Positions 1 through 11,226 of a stretch of 64,000 bases of DNA are shown in pieces. Each line of letters begins with the position of its first letter. The first letter of the stretch is position 1. The notes below the pieces were generated by a model. The model was not told the DNA's origin and searched no databases. It worked only from the letters and a program-made list of their open reading frames with translations. The position numbers and the translations under genes are program-made. This DNA is from Diaporthe sp. PMI_573. Its lineage: Eukaryota; Ascomycota; Sordariomycetes; Diaporthales; Diaporthaceae. The stretch lies in NCBI GenBank assembly GCA_021399435.1, contig JAJTUP010000155.1:1-64000 (forward strand). Direction: 5' to 3'.

Positions 1-256
1 TCACCAACCCGCCTCCGACGGAGAAGAGACAGTTGTAGACACATTTAAGGTCCAAGATGGGTCGGAGAGCGAAGGAACGGGGAAAAAGTTGACCTAATTT
101 GGCTTGGTTATTCGTATTATATGACCCTTGGGCAGCTTCATATACGGGTAGTTATATTGCAATAAAAAGCGCGCTTTTTATTCGGAATAAAAAGCTGCTT
201 CATTATAATAAAAAGCAGTTTAATACACATGTGTATTAAACACGTGCCCATCCCTA
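1..256 (+). mobile_element. hAT-A copy 1, 3' end (cut by window start)
   Basis: This is the last 256 bp of a hAT DNA transposon. Positions 1-97 encode the acidic C-terminus of the transposase, ending in GTGKKLT and a TGA stop. The rest is the non-coding 3' end, which finishes with CCATCCCTA. It matches the reverse complement of 32845-33100 almost base for base, with about eight differences by eye, mostly C/T or G/A changes and several at CpG. The terminus is the inverted partner of the TAGGGATGG found at both ends of copy 2. The 5' part lies outside the window. Confidence 0.9.
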
Positions 257-264
257 TCTCAGTT
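257..264 (+). repeat. 8-bp target site TCTCAGTT flanking hAT-A copy 1
   Basis: The eight bases after the 3' terminus of copy 1 are TCTCAGTT. In element orientation the same eight bases lie directly before the 5' terminus of copy 2 (35299-35306, read on the minus strand). hAT transposases make 8-bp target duplications, so these look like the two halves of one duplication, now about 35 kb apart. Confidence 0.75.
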
Positions 265-870
265 CTCGTGCCTCTCTCTATAAGTCTTTCTGGCTAATCT
301 ACTCAACTGCTTAACTCTATCGCAATCGCTATTATGGCATTGGGACGACCCACAGATCATGATACAAAGCGGCATTTCATCAGCCTCGGCCGCCCTCCTC
401 CTCTGTCTGGCACAAACAAGAAGCGCTGCGAGAGATACAGATGCAGACATTGCAGTAAGGAGCAGGCCGCGGCCTCACCACAGAGACTTAGGGATCACCT
501 CGCAGGTTGTGCTGTATTTAAGGCTGCTCAAGAGCAGCAAAGCTCTTCCGGAACCATCCCCATCCAGGAACAAACACAGAAGACGCTTATAGACTCTGGA
601 ATCCAGCATATTACTAGCCCACCAGCCCTCCAAAACCTGCTTGTCTCGGCAGCGCATCGAAAAGCGCAACTGAACTTAGCTTTTCTGTTCCAGATGCTTC
701 CTGCTGACATCCTGGAATGTATCTGAGGTGGAAAGCCCTGTCCAGAATTGTCTCTCCTGGGATCGGTAACAAGTCGGCAATTAACCCTATGAAGCTACTG
801 GCAGCAATCTTGATGTGCCTTTGTTGCAACAGCCTCTAGCCTGGTATAACAGTGAACTGTCCATGGACGA
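265..870 (+). pseudogene. hAT-B transposase N-terminal fragment (BED zinc finger)
   Basis: An open frame at 334-726 (130 aa) begins MALGRPTDHDTKRHF and contains a BED-type finger (CRHC near residue 37, with a downstream H/C pair in LRDHLAGC). This layout is typical of the N-terminus of fungal hAT transposases. The frame stops at 726, and the following 150 bp show only broken coding in other frames, so the catalytic part is absent. It is a different family from hAT-A: the finger region shares only the general pattern. Its likely 5' terminal region is found at 35299-35480, beyond copy 2, which supports a rearrangement. Confidence 0.6.
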
Positions 871-1750
871 CGCGGCATGGCGACCTTGTCGCTCCTGATA
901 CCAACAATCCGGAAAGCGACGATCAGTTCTCAGAACGCGTTTTGTCGTATCTATTCCGTTGCGCCCACACAGCTCTTTCTAGAGGCCTGCGACCGCGAGC
1001 ATCTTGTAGAGGACAAAACGATCATGGCTCACCTTCACCCAACGCGTCATAAGTTGGTGGTCCGCCCGCCCAAGCCGTGTATCTGCTTATCTTTCCCGCC
1101 GTCTAGAAACTCGAAATCGTTTTTTGTTTACGTTGAATGGCTGGGACTTGGCTACTGGTATAATCCCAAGAGCGCGGCATTGGAACTCAGCATATGGTTG
1201 GTCTTCCATGTAGAGGTCAGCCCTTTGATGAAAAGACGCGGAAAAGTAGCTGAGTGTCCAGCATCCCTGGCTAGAGAATACCCATGTAAACTTCTTTCGC
1301 ACAGGTGGAGGAAAAGACGAAGCGAAAGAGATCTGGCCTTTGGCTCCCGCCGTAGAACTGAATCTTGCGGCTAGTGTAAAAGGGTTACCACCGAAACCAG
1401 TGCGCCAATCCCCAAACTTCGGCCAGAGGCTTTTCCTTTTCGTTTGATGTGGTGATACTGAATGTCCGACGGATCTCCTCTGGCTGAGACTGCGCGTTCC
1501 GCTGCTCGGTCTGTGTATTCTTATAAAACAACCCAGGCAACATCTCCCGCCCGGGACCGCAGCTAGCATCAAGCTGATGCCGCTGCTGATACCCGTATGT
1601 ACGAAGCCATTATTGACTTTTCGCACGAGGTCAGGGACTTGTACTGGATGCGGCCGCGCAAGATAAAAGCCCGCCGAGGTCATAACCATCACTTTGGGAA
1701 AGCAGAGTAGTACATTGATTTACAACACTTTCTCTATGTATTAGGATTTG
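871..1750. other. Stretch without a supported gene
   Basis: Two overlapping opposite-strand frames are open here (877-1374 plus and 1087-1692 minus). Neither shows a recognisable domain, and their compositions look like mutual shadows. The region probably holds the promoter of the PH-WD40 gene starting at 1751; CT-rich patches occur near 1725-1740. Confidence 0.4.
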
Positions 1751-4323
1751 ATGGAAAATACTACCAGTGAAAGCATGAAACAAGATCTAGCTGCAGGAAT
1801 TGAGGTGACAGAGCAGGTCTCAACCGAAGCAAACAATTCTGTTGAGCAGACACTGGTAGAAGACGACCTAAGAAGGCTGCTTTTCCACCTTGATAGCCAA
1901 GAGAGCCAACGGATCGACTCGCTTGGGAAGCTTCTGCTTTATGATCGACATACCGTCGTTGTCGGAAAGGGGTGTCAAGAGAAGACCTTCGAGGTCTATC
2001 TCTTTCAGCAAGAGCTGACTTTGTGGGAAAAAGTTATAACAAAGCAGAAAAAGACAAGGTTTCAGAGTCCAAAAGTGGGTGGGAAAACAGAAAGGTTGCA
2101 GCTCAAGGGGCGTACCACCATAAGAGAACGTCCAGAAGGGTAGATGCTAACATTCAACTGCAGATCTCCATCAAAATGCAAAAGAACGTTAAACTGACGC
2201 GGTTTGCGAGAAGCGAATTACAGATTGCGTGGAAGGGCAGCCATAAGAATGAGACGATGGTAATCAAATTTATAAATCAGGAGACCATGGAGAAGTGGGC
2301 TGCTGGTCTGAGGGCACAATGTGGTAGGGGAGCTGGGCAGGGCCCTGTTCTAGACCAATTACAAGCAGACTCGGTGAAGGAAGTTCACTCCGGCTCTCGG
2401 CATCAAAGGGCGGATACAGTCCCTCATACCGTTTGGGGAAATGGGCTTGACAGCAGTGTCTTGAACTCCGAAGAACGAACAACCGGCCAGGACCTGATAG
2501 AAAGTATGACCTCACAGTCGATTGGTACGCATACATGGCCAGGATCGGAACACTTGCCCGGATATACCTCGATGGGTGCGCTCAGGCGAATCGATCCCAA
2601 GGTGGAAAGACTCTGGATTTGCGCTGAGCCTGTGCCATGGACTATCGAGCTCTGGGATGTGGCGACAGGCGATCGTATTACAACATTTGATGGCCACAGC
2701 AGCTATATCAACTCAGTCGCATTCTCGCCAGATGGCAGATGGCTCGCATCGGCGTCAGGTGATTATGAAGCGTCAGCGTCAGATGATAGGTCTGTCAAGC
2801 TCTGGGATGTGGCAACGGGCAACTGTATCACGACTTTTGAAGGCCATAGCAACTCTGTTGACTCGGTCGCATTCTCGCCAGACAGCAGCAGGCTCGCGTC
2901 AGCATCAGATGAAGCTATCAAACTTTGGGATATAGCGACAGGCGACTGTACTACGATATTCGATGGCGGTAACTCGGTCGCATTCGCACCGGACGGCAGC
3001 CAGCTTACATCGGGATCAGGTTGGGCTATCAAGTTCTGGGATGTAGCGACAGGGGACTGTACTATGACATTCGATGACCCCCATCACGATGGTGTCAGCT
3101 CGATTGCATTCTCACCAGACGGCTGCCAGCTTGCATCAGCGTCATATGATGACACTATTAAGCTTTGGGATATGGCGACAGGCGACTGCATTACAACCTT
3201 TGAAGGCCATAGCTGGGGTGTTGAGTCAGTCGCATTCTCGCCAGATGGCAGCCGGCTCGCATCGACGTCAGGTGATGGAACTATCAAGCTCTGGGATGTG
3301 ACCCCAAGCGACAGTATTTCGACATTTGAAGGTCATAGCGGCCCTGTTTCCTCAGTCGCATTCTCGCCAGATAGCAGCTGGCTTGCATCGGCTTCATATG
3401 GGACTATCATGCTCTGGGATGTGGCGACAGGTGACTGTATTACAACGTTTCATGGCCATAGCAGCTTTGTCAACTCAGTCGCATTCTCACCATTCAGCAG
3501 CTGGCTTGCATCGGCGTCACATGACACGACTGTCAAGCTCTGGGATGTGGCGACAGGCGACTGCATTATGACATTTAATGGCCATGGCAGCGGAGTCAGC
3601 TCGGTCGCATTCTCTCCAGATGGCAGATGGCTTGCATCAGCGTCGGGTGATAAGACTATCAAGCTCTGGGATGTAGCGACAGACGACTGTATTACAACCT
3701 TTAAAGGTCATAGCTTCCCCGTTAACTCGGTCGCATTCTCGCCAGACGGCAGCCGGCTTGCATCAGCACCAAATGGTGGTCATCTCAGGCTCTGGGATGT
3801 AGCAACAGGAAACTGTATTATGACATCCGAACGCCATTGCCATCTCACGTCTGTCCACTCAGTCGCATTCTCACCAGATGGCAGCCGGCTCGCATCAGCG
3901 TCAGGCGATTTGGTTTCTGTCAAGCTCTGGGATGTATCGACAGGCGACTGTATTGCGGCGCTCAACGTGGGTAAAGTAATTTACAGCGTAGCCTTTGACG
4001 CAACTGGATCACGCCTTAACACTGACGTCGGCACTTTCGTGCTAAATTCGCCGTCGTCTGCACAGGTTGCAACTATAGCGCCGGCGCCTGGTTACCTACC
4101 TCAAACAGTTGATCGTCAAGGCATCGGGTTAAGCAAGGATAAGGCGTGGGTCACTTGGGATTCGCACAAGATCCTGTGGTTGCCGCCAGCGTATCGGCCT
4201 CGACAGTCAGCAGTAACGGCATCGACGGTGGCTATCGGGTGCCCATTGGGGCGGGTCGTTCTAATGACGTTCTCAGCTGCGAACGGTCTTGTGAATTCCA
4301 CTGCCGGGGTGGCAGATGACTAG
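1751..4323 (+). CDS. PH-domain/WD40-repeat protein
   Basis: The first frame from ATG 1751 encodes about 50 residues of low complexity and then a segment (LGKLLLYDRHTVVVGKG, FEVYLFQQEL, LQLKGR) that resembles the PH domain of Cdc24-type Rho exchange factors. The end of that fold (LQIAWKGSHKNETMVIKF, METMEKWAAGL-like) continues in another frame (1972-4323). A GTGGGT donor at 2075 and the acceptor at 2163 (branch GCTAAC) would join the frames in phase, but would remove LKGR; otherwise there is a frameshift near 2110-2160. After a linker come about ten WD40 repeats (VAFSPDG...LASAS...KLWDVATGD) and the C-terminal tail usual in fungal NWD proteins (LWLPPAYRP, VAIGCPLGRV). There is no NACHT domain. 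The product is probably a signalling or allorecognition-type propeller protein. The repeat family is certain; the PH call and exon structure are less so. Confidence 0.75.
2656..4014 (+). repeat. Tandem WD40-coding repeat array, period about 126 nt
   Basis: About ten units repeat with a core of VAFSPDG, LASASGD, KLWDVATGDCITTF. The nucleotide similarity between units is high (the words TCGGTCGCATTCTCGCCAGA and CTCTGGGATGTGGCGACAGG recur with few changes), as in fungal HET-type WD arrays that exchange units by recombination. The first unit carries a short extra segment (YEASASD), and the third lacks a few residues, which fits unequal exchange. Confidence 0.85.
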
Positions 4324-4856
4324 GAGACCCGGCCTTCGCCGTTGCAACATTTTTCTTGGGCCTTCCCGGCTGACTGCCCTTGACCTTCGAAATTACTCTA
4401 GTTGGCGTCTCGTTACAGTAAGGATAAACCTCAGCTGGGGCCATCAGTCATCGGATTGGGCCATGCGAGCAGGATTCGTGGACGGTATCGCGATGCACTT
4501 TCCATGCTGTGAGTCTCTTGTCAAGTCTAATGGTAGCCTGTTACACACACACACACACACACACACAATTTATTCCGCCCGGCGGGCTTAACCCGAAAGG
4601 GCAACTATTAACAATTTGACCATACATTTCCCAAGATATGCCTTGATCTCCTTAAAGCCCGTGCAAAGTCCATTCTAGCTTATTTGCCTTCTTCTGCCAT
4701 TTCTCTTCGGATTCTCGTGGGTTAGTAGGATTAGTAGGATTAGTAGTATAGGGGCAGTACGAAGCATTGTCACAGGCAACCAGCTCGAGAACAAGGTCGG
4801 AAGTTATTCTATTATCTTAAGACTTCATTTTCGTTCTCAATAAGGGGCAGGTAAGA
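4324..4856. other. Intergenic stretch with (AC)n microsatellite
   Basis: No coding is visible. It contains an (AC)n run at about 4542-4567, a short tandem of GGATTAGTA near 4720-4745, and a T/C-rich segment before the small gene at 4857. Confidence 0.6.
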
Positions 4857-5307
4857 ATGGAGACGTCCAGACAAAATTCTCCAAACGACCTGCACGACTC
4901 TGTCCGTACTGTCCTGGGAGAAGATTATCTGGCGGAATTTGTTACTCAGGTATTCCTAATTCACGGCCCACAGCAGGTTTTATTACTAATTCAGTATATT
5001 CTTTAGTTGACTTGCAATCTGTGGTTTAGGTCCGCAGAAACGGTAGAATATGCCAGAGCTACCCAGGTTCTCCGAGATATGGTCCTGTCGTTCCCAGCAA
5101 ACATTCCCATCCCAACCGTCACATTCACGCACTGGGCTCGAGCAGTACTGTCCGGTATGCAAATTTCGGAGGCGATAGCGCTACTCGCGCTGCTGCTCAT
5201 CTGCTGAGTCGAACAAAGCAGTACCCGTTCTTCTGGTTAGGGACCCAGTGTTTGGAAGGGGTAATTGTGAACATCGTTTTGTCGATAGGCCCACAAAAGC
5301 TAGCTAA
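4857..5307 (+). CDS. Small three-exon hypothetical gene
   Basis: ATG 4857 opens a 31-codon exon (METSRQNSPNDL...) ending at CAG 4949. A GTATTC...TTAG intron at 4950-5006, with an ACTAAT branch, then joins in phase to a second exon containing FRSAETVEYARATQVLRD and FTHWARAVLS. Either the frame runs to TGA 5205-5207, or a GTATGC...GCAG intron (5155-5221) leads to a third exon ending at TAA 5305-5307. Both are open; the GTATGC donor favours the second. No family is recognised. Splice signals support a real gene, but length and function are uncertain. Confidence 0.4.
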
Positions 5308-5387
5308 TGGGGACTGCACGGGGAACATCTCAAGTTCGGAATGCCTCTTATTTGAGTGGATAGCCGAGGAGCAATACTTAAAAGTTA

Positions 5388-5876
5388 TTAGTAGGCTGTA
5401 AAAAGGTAGGGCCTGATCAGATTTACATATGCTTGAAACATCCTATCTTTTGTTTGAAGGAGTGGCATTAATGTAAGCAACTTATCTGCATCGGAATTAG
5501 GGTTGTTGTGCACTGGAAATTTGTACGGCATCAGGGAGCCAGTGATCTGGAACCAAGCATCATCTTCTTCAAACCTCAGGTTCTCATCGGGCTGGCCTAC
5601 CCACGGGTTAAAGCACAGTAGCCGGACGTTAAATCCTGACGCAAAGGTCTCGCTGTCAGAGAGCAGGAAGGCATAGTCCTGATCAATGAAGGCTGGGCGG
5701 CAGAAAGAGAGTGGAATTGTGGCAGCAAAGTTGCAATACAGAACATCTCTCTTGCTTTGGTCGATGTTTGATGAGTGGTCCTCAATCTCAGTAAGGATTG
5801 TAATGTCTAGGCTTGACCCTAATACGCCTGGGCTGCTTTGACTAGAGTATTTAGGTAGTGGAGTTTTAATCTCCAT
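5388..5876 (-). CDS. Hypothetical protein, 162 aa
   Basis: A single open frame from ATG 5876 (MEIKTPLPKYSSQSS) to a stop at 5388. The protein is acidic and soluble-looking, with no signal peptide or membrane span, and has motifs such as NFAATIPLSF and CFNPWVGQPDE. No known family is recognised. The upstream 270 bp also stay open (5887-6159), but that peptide looks like translated promoter or 5' UTR. It lies tail to tail with the small gene at 4857-5307. Confidence 0.45.
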   Translation of the reverse strand: MEIKTPLPKYSSQSSPGVLGSSLDITILTEIEDHSSNIDQSKRDVLYCNFAATIPLSFCRPAFIDQDYAFLLSDSETFASGFNVRLLCFNPWVGQPDENLRFEEDDAWFQITGSLMPYKFPVHNNPNSDADKLLTLMPLLQTKDRMFQAYVNLIRPYLFTAY

Positions 5877-6677
5877 AGTACATGAATTAACGGGTGAAGG
5901 AGCAGAGACGTAGTATAAGTGGCAAAAACGTAGTGGAATGATAAATGATAGGGTTGATCAGGCATGAGGAAGTGAAGACAACAAAGATATGGATTTCGTG
6001 GTGGAAGAGATTATATTTAAGTTTTCTTGAGAGGGGATCAGAGAAGCTATTAATGCCCAGGGAATCAAGGGCAATAGCCGGATGTACTTGATCGGGTTTT
6101 GTAATCCCAGACGGGTTCGAAGTTGCACAGAGCGGTACGAATGTAGGCAGGAAAGACATTGGTCTTAAGAAACACCCTTCGCTTACTAATAGATAATTCT
6201 AACGAGTGAGATCGTGGTCTGTACAGACTTTAGCGAATACTGCAATATTTGCGCCAATACTTTACATTATATAATATGAAAACCTGTCTACCAGGGGGTG
6301 GATCCACGCTGACATAAAGAATATGATGGAGAAAGGTGTGCCGGATCTTCATAAAAGCTTAGCGAAATATTGGGGGATATGATTAAAGCGTATATGGTAT
6401 TACTTTGCCGCACCCTTTGCTGTCTCCTCCAGACTAGTTACCCTCCGTCCTCCACGTCGTTCGGCTCGCGCGCGGTTTCTCTACTTAATTATTTTCGAAA
6501 TGACACGATTAAATGTTTTCTGTGCTTAAGATCGCCCTACAGGTTTCGTTGAGACGGGTACCCATATGTATGGTGAACCGTTTCTCCGCTGGTGAGTAAT
6601 CGAACCTAATTAATTTAAATATCAGCTATCGGTCAGCAAAGTAACTCAAGTATATTGTTGTTTAATCGGGGACTTTT
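5877..6677. other. Intergenic stretch, no gene seen
   Basis: AT-rich non-coding sequence. It includes the presumed promoter of the 5388-5876 gene and short shadow frames only. Confidence 0.5.
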
Positions 6678-7965
6678 CTATCCTGGCGGAGTCTTCTCAG
6701 TTCCATCACCGCCTCCAGCCCCTTGGTGGCGGCCCTCGCGATGTGCTGACCGATCAGTACTTAACTCCGCGACCCCTCTCCGTTCTTTTACTAACAGGTC
6801 GACGCCGTGAATTTTGTGCTTCAAGGATCCCCGGTTTGTGCGGAAGTCTTTGAATACGTCGGTGAAGGCAGCCAGGAAGGCAGTGAGATCTACCATCACC
6901 ACCTTGTACCCCTTACTGATGCGGAGTAAATAGGATCACTAGTCCACTCCGCACGCCAGGCAAGGAATTCCTGAGTGGTGTGGGAAGACCCGTCGTTTTC
7001 CTCAGGCGAGATCAGCTCCCACGGATCATACAATCCATGGAAAGCTAGAGATCGAACCGCGACTGTAGGAGAGAATTTAGCCAGCCCCTGGGCCGTCCAC
7101 TAAAGCTTCTTTGCAGTGTCCGTGGGGATCAGTGTAAACTTCCCAAGCCTGTCTTGATGTCGAAACACATACTCGGCCGCCTTAGTGTTAAGCGCAAAAT
7201 GGTACGGATTTCCGAGGATATTCAGGTTAGGGTTAAACGTTCCACCCTGCTGAAAGTAGCAAACTTTCTTAGCCAGCTTGGGCTCTCTCTCGAGCAGTAC
7301 TTGTAGTATAGTCAGAGATGCGCCGCCGAAGAACGTAGTCTGATCGTGATTCCGAATCTCACCGAAGAGGTGATCATAGTCGAGCATTTTGAAAGGAAAA
7401 TGGCCACCAAACTCCTCTACCTTCCTCTCAACTGCTTTTCTGTACCATTGCCGAAGCCTGTTTCTTCGTGTTTCAATTTGTGACTCTTTCATGATGGCAC
7501 GGAAGGCATTGAGCTCGTTTGCAGAACGAGCTACGAGCTCATCATGATAATGCGTCTTTAGGTTGATGGGGCTTTCCAACTTGTCCAAAGAAGGCTCGTC
7601 GATGTAGGCTTCAAAACGGCTGCAACGCGTCCTCATGGTTGTCAAATAATCCACGGCAACAAGTTGTGCATGTTTGATGGAGTCCTCCCTACTTCCATTC
7701 GCTGGCTTGACACACCGTATAAGCTGGATATATTGTTAGATACCTTCTGAGATTAACTATGGATATTAGGCAGCCTTAAAATGCGCCTAATAAGATTCAG
7801 CTTACCATGTCTCCCTCGTCAGCAGCCAGCGGCGTGCGATCAACCTGTCTTGCCTTGATCATGCCTTCTGTCAAGCGACCAACCAGGTTTGCTCGGTCCG
7901 CCGCGGACCGCCTCCTCGGCACCCTCAGCCATTTCACCAGCTGGCCGCTTCCCCTTTTGTTTTTC
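6678..7965 (-). pseudogene. Nucleoside hydrolase-like gene, disrupted
   Basis: The main frame (7102-7723) holds YFQQGGTFNPNLNILGNPYH, FALNTKAAEYVF and LIPTDTAKKL, which resemble the ILGN/NFALDPEAA/P-DVT region of IunH-type nucleoside hydrolases. An intron at 7724-7805 (GTAAGC, CTAAC branch) joins it in phase to an upstream exon (RANLVGRLTEGMIKARQVD). A TAG at 7100-7102 interrupts the frame, but coding-like sequence continues (WTAQGLAKFSPTVAVRSL, then EFLAWRAEW). Near 6925 the frame shifts again into YKVVMVDLTAFLAAF, the usual C-terminal strand of the family. The N-terminal DxDPGxDD metal site is not visible. Two lesions and a missing N-terminus suggest a pseudogene. The family call is by eye. 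Confidence 0.5.
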
Positions 7966-8627
7966 TTCGATTATCGCCTAAGAGTCCTTAGTTATTGGTC
8001 TTCCGATTTCTAAGATTAATGCTTCTCTTTCAGCGATTTGAGTACTAGGTTCAAGAAACGGGGACTTTTGCAGCTATTTAAGATTCAGCTTTCGCATTCC
8101 TAAATCAAGCCAAAGGTTTCGAGATTGGATATAAATGTGGTTCAGCAGACGTGCTCAGGCCGCTCGCTGTCGTATCGACAATTGTAATAAAACATGGATT
8201 AAGAAGCAGCTCGGAGCTCCGCTGACAAGAGAGTGGTCAAGGCTGGTGACGAAGACCCCTGGTTACTTGCACCTGGAAGGACACGCGCATAAAGGCGAGA
8301 GGCTCAGCTTTTATCGCAATCGACGGCAAAGTCCGAGGACTCTCTACAAGTGCATCCCTTCACCTCTGAAGAGTGCCTTACACCCAAGCGTACGCAAGTG
8401 CGTACACACATGTCATCTGGGAAGGTCTGCGGACCACACCACTACGCGGCAACAGATGCATATAAGCATCATTGGCAGTGCTTTTGTATGCTGGAAATAT
8501 TATGTTGGTCAGGTTCCCTCCAATCTTTTCTTGACTCGCAAAATCTTTTTGAACACTGTGCTTAGCCACTCATTTCTGAGCCTCCTGAAGAACATACCAG
8601 TTGAGACCGCGGTCATTCTCGTGAATA
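7966..8627. other. Stretch without a supported gene
   Basis: A 169-codon plus frame (8135-8644) and shorter shadows are open, but no domain or biased composition supports them. It probably holds the promoter of the zinc-finger gene at 8628. Confidence 0.4.
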
Positions 8628-9811
8628 ATGTCAACGTCCTCTGAACATGTCGCACATGAGGCCGGGGGGCAAGCACTGCAAATAGATTTTGGTTTTAAAC
8701 TACCCAATGAAAATAGCTTTGTCTATGAGCAAATGATATCCTGCACAGGCTTATACGACGATTTTTTAACTACTGCTGTCGCAAATAATCTCTACCAGGA
8801 GATACCCCTCCCGATGTCCGCATCCAACAGTGGACATGAGCACTTCGACTGGGATTCCTGTTTTGGCATTAACACGTGAGCAAATCGTTGTCTGATTTGG
8901 TCGACTTTGGAGTGACGCGTGCTTTATTTAGGTCAAGTTCATCAAGCCTCCAATCGGATAAACACCAAGATTACAGGCCGCCAGTAACCATCGGAAATGA
9001 AGCTGAAGACAAAGCTCCCAACCTTGTGCCGCAGCTGCCAATGCACAGTGTCATCAAGAGCGGGCGCCTGACCAATGTTATCGAGGAAATCGGAAAGCCA
9101 TGTCGGCAAAGAAGCGGCAAAAGATCTGGCGCAGAAGCATTCTCGTCGGATCAGGTGGCGATCGATGGTATGCGGGCTAAGCGAAGGGCAATGACAGACG
9201 GTAACAATGGCAACAAGATACGCAGCCAATTTGCCTGTCCCTTCCAAAAGCTGAATTGGCCCAAGCATCAAGCCTGCCGGAGGTACGAATTGAGACGCAT
9301 CAAAGATGTCAAGCAGCACGTTTACAGGCGCCACAAGCAGCCCGATTACTACTGTGCACGTTGTTATGATACTTTCAAGACTGCTTCCGCGAGGGATGAG
9401 CATGCAAGGAGTAACAACTGCGATATTCTAGACGGTTACCTGTTCGAGGGTATAACAGAGGCGCAGAAGAACATACTTAACAAGAGCTCATCGCGGGGAC
9501 TAGATCCTCAGGAGCAATGGTTTGAGATGTGGGACATTATCTTTCCAGATGAAAAACGACCCAGCTCTGCGTGGGTGGGCGGTTATTTGGAGGAGTCGGT
9601 CCAATTACTACGAAGCCTGTGGATCAGTAAGAAGTGTGACATCCTGGCCAAGGCCGTGAGGGGCCAAGCAAAGCCGTTGGATTATGTTGTTTTAGATAAT
9701 GTGATGGAATCGATACTCGAATGCCTCGAGGCTAAAGATTACAGGCGCGTTGCGCCGTTATCAAGAAGCACCTTGACAATCTCGTTGTGGCCTCCAGAAC
9801 ATGCAGCCTGA
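8628..9811 (+). CDS. Fungal C2H2-type zinc-finger protein, C-terminus replaced
   Basis: Exon 1 (8628-8875, MSTSSEHVAHEAGGQ) joins exon 2 (8932-9811) through a 56-bp GTGAGC...TTAG intron in correct phase, giving about 375 aa. The core is FACPFQKLNWPKHQACR, then RRIKDVKQHVYRRHK and YCARCYDTFKTASARDEH. This is a fungal pattern of two C2H2-like fingers followed by a conserved EQWFEMWDIIFPDEKRPSS segment, found in proteins presumed to act in the nucleus. From about 9745 onward the frame runs through antisense ankyrin DNA, so the last 20 or so residues are probably not native. A second, broken member of the family lies at 15398-15720. Confidence 0.7.
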
Positions 9812-10643
9812 AGAGCATTCCTGCTTTGCCTGTCTTGTGTATTGACATCTGCGCTCTTGTCGAGAAGCATCTTGACTATCTCGATGTGGCCTTGAGAACA
9901 TGCAGCCTGAAGAGCATTCCCGTATATGTCGCCTTGTGCGTTGACATCTGCGCCGTTATCGAGAAGCATCTCGACAATGTCGATGTAGCCTCCAAAACAT
10001 GCAGCCTGAAGAGCGTTGCCATAGAACCCGCCTTGTGCGTTGACGGCTGCACCCTTGTCCAGGAGTATCTTAACAATCTCGTTGTGGCCCTCCCGGCATC
10101 CCCATATCAATGGTGTTTGACCCCGACAATCTTGAACATTTAGCACGCCTGTATCTGCATGAAGCAAGTTTCCTATCACTCCGTTATGGCCATTTAATGC
10201 AGCCAAATGTACGCTGTTGACGCCGGATCTTTCGTGATAACGGTGTAATGTCTTCCAAAAGATTAATATCCAATTTTGAAACGGGGCATCTTGCATGTCG
10301 TAAAGATGTAGGACGCGTTCTAATAAACTTTCACTGCTAGGCCCTGCAGATTGCAGATGGGCGGCCCAGTGTATTGCAGAATAGTTTAAAAGAGGGTTAG
10401 CGCTTGTGTCCGGGACTCCGGATCCGCCTCTTCAATATCTGCCTGTCTCCGGCTGGAAGAAACCAGACCGTATTTAATGTCTCTAAAGCGAAGATACTGA
10501 ACACACACCTTAGTCATGATTGTATTCGAGCGTTGACTGTCAAGAGAATCCTGAAATTTCCATGAACCTCCACAAAACGATATTAATGCAGTGCCATACT
10601 TGACGATGTATGTCCCAACTCTCAATAAATAAGATATCATCAT
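9739..10643 (-). pseudogene. NACHT-ankyrin type gene fragment
   Basis: The frame at 9739-10296 encodes about five ankyrin repeats (GNALQAACSQGHIEIVKMLL, DKSADVNTQ and similar). The upstream in-frame sequence (NYSAIHWAAHLQSAG) and the 10386-10643 frame (SNTIMTKVCVQYLRF) match the linker that precedes ankyrin arrays in fungal STAND proteins. The two parts are in different frames, with a break near 10385-10420. The NACHT ATPase region is missing upstream, and the array is cut at about 9745, where it meets the zinc-finger gene on the other strand. It is therefore a truncated, frameshifted remnant. Confidence 0.7.
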
Positions 10644-10685
10644 TCTAACAATTAACTATCAAAGGGACTTTTTATATAGGTTCCT

Positions 10686-11226
10686 ATGCCTCCCGGGCAG
10701 CTACCGTTGCGACCCTCGCGACACTCTGCGCACTCTTGCAATTTCGAAGGAGCAAAAAAGCATTTGTGAAAGGGTTATTGACCGGCACTCAGCTGGCCCG
10801 AAGAAGCCTTTGCCCCATCGAGAGGAATTGAGAATTTTGATTCAAATTCTCCGGAAACGCCAAGAGGAAGTATCGTATCATCTCCGTCCAGAAATCGAGA
10901 CACTCATCGGAGAAGTTCAACGGGTGCTTGATAAAAAGGAGGTCGCAGCTCGGATCAAGGCAGAGCGACAGAAGGATGGGATACTCTCCGCTAGCCCGGG
11001 GAACAAGAATCTTTCGAATTCGGCCAACTCGAATCAAAACACACCCTCTTCGGGATATCAACCAACAATAGCACCAATGGTCCCCGCATTTGAACGGCAG
11101 CCTGTCAAAACAGTGGCATCTCTCGTCCCGGTGGATGCTAAGACGGATTTGAGCAGTTCGGTCCTGTTCTTGCGTCCCTGCTTTTTCAGCATTGACTCTG
11201 CTAATGGGCAAGCTGGCGGGAAATAA
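10686..11226 (+). CDS. Unassigned coiled-coil-like ORF
   Basis: The plus frame stays open from about 10686 to TAA 11224-11226. It encodes a charged, probably helical stretch (RDTLRTLAISKEQKSICERV, REELRILIQILRKRQEEVSY, VQRVLDKKEVAARIKAERQK) followed by a low-complexity Asn/Ser/Pro region. There is no convincing ATG before the helical part, so it may be an exon or fragment. No family is recognised. It is divergent from the ankyrin remnant. Confidence 0.3.

Noticed and set aside
877..1692. Overlapping plus (877-1374) and minus (1087-1692) frames
   Set aside because: No domain, no splice evidence, and they look like opposite-strand shadows.
5887..6159. 90-codon minus frame upstream of the 5388-5876 gene
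   Set aside because: It looks like an untranslated leader or promoter and has no family.
8135..8644. 169-codon plus frame before the zinc-finger gene
   Set aside because: Cys/His and low-complexity content look random; overlaps the next gene's start region.
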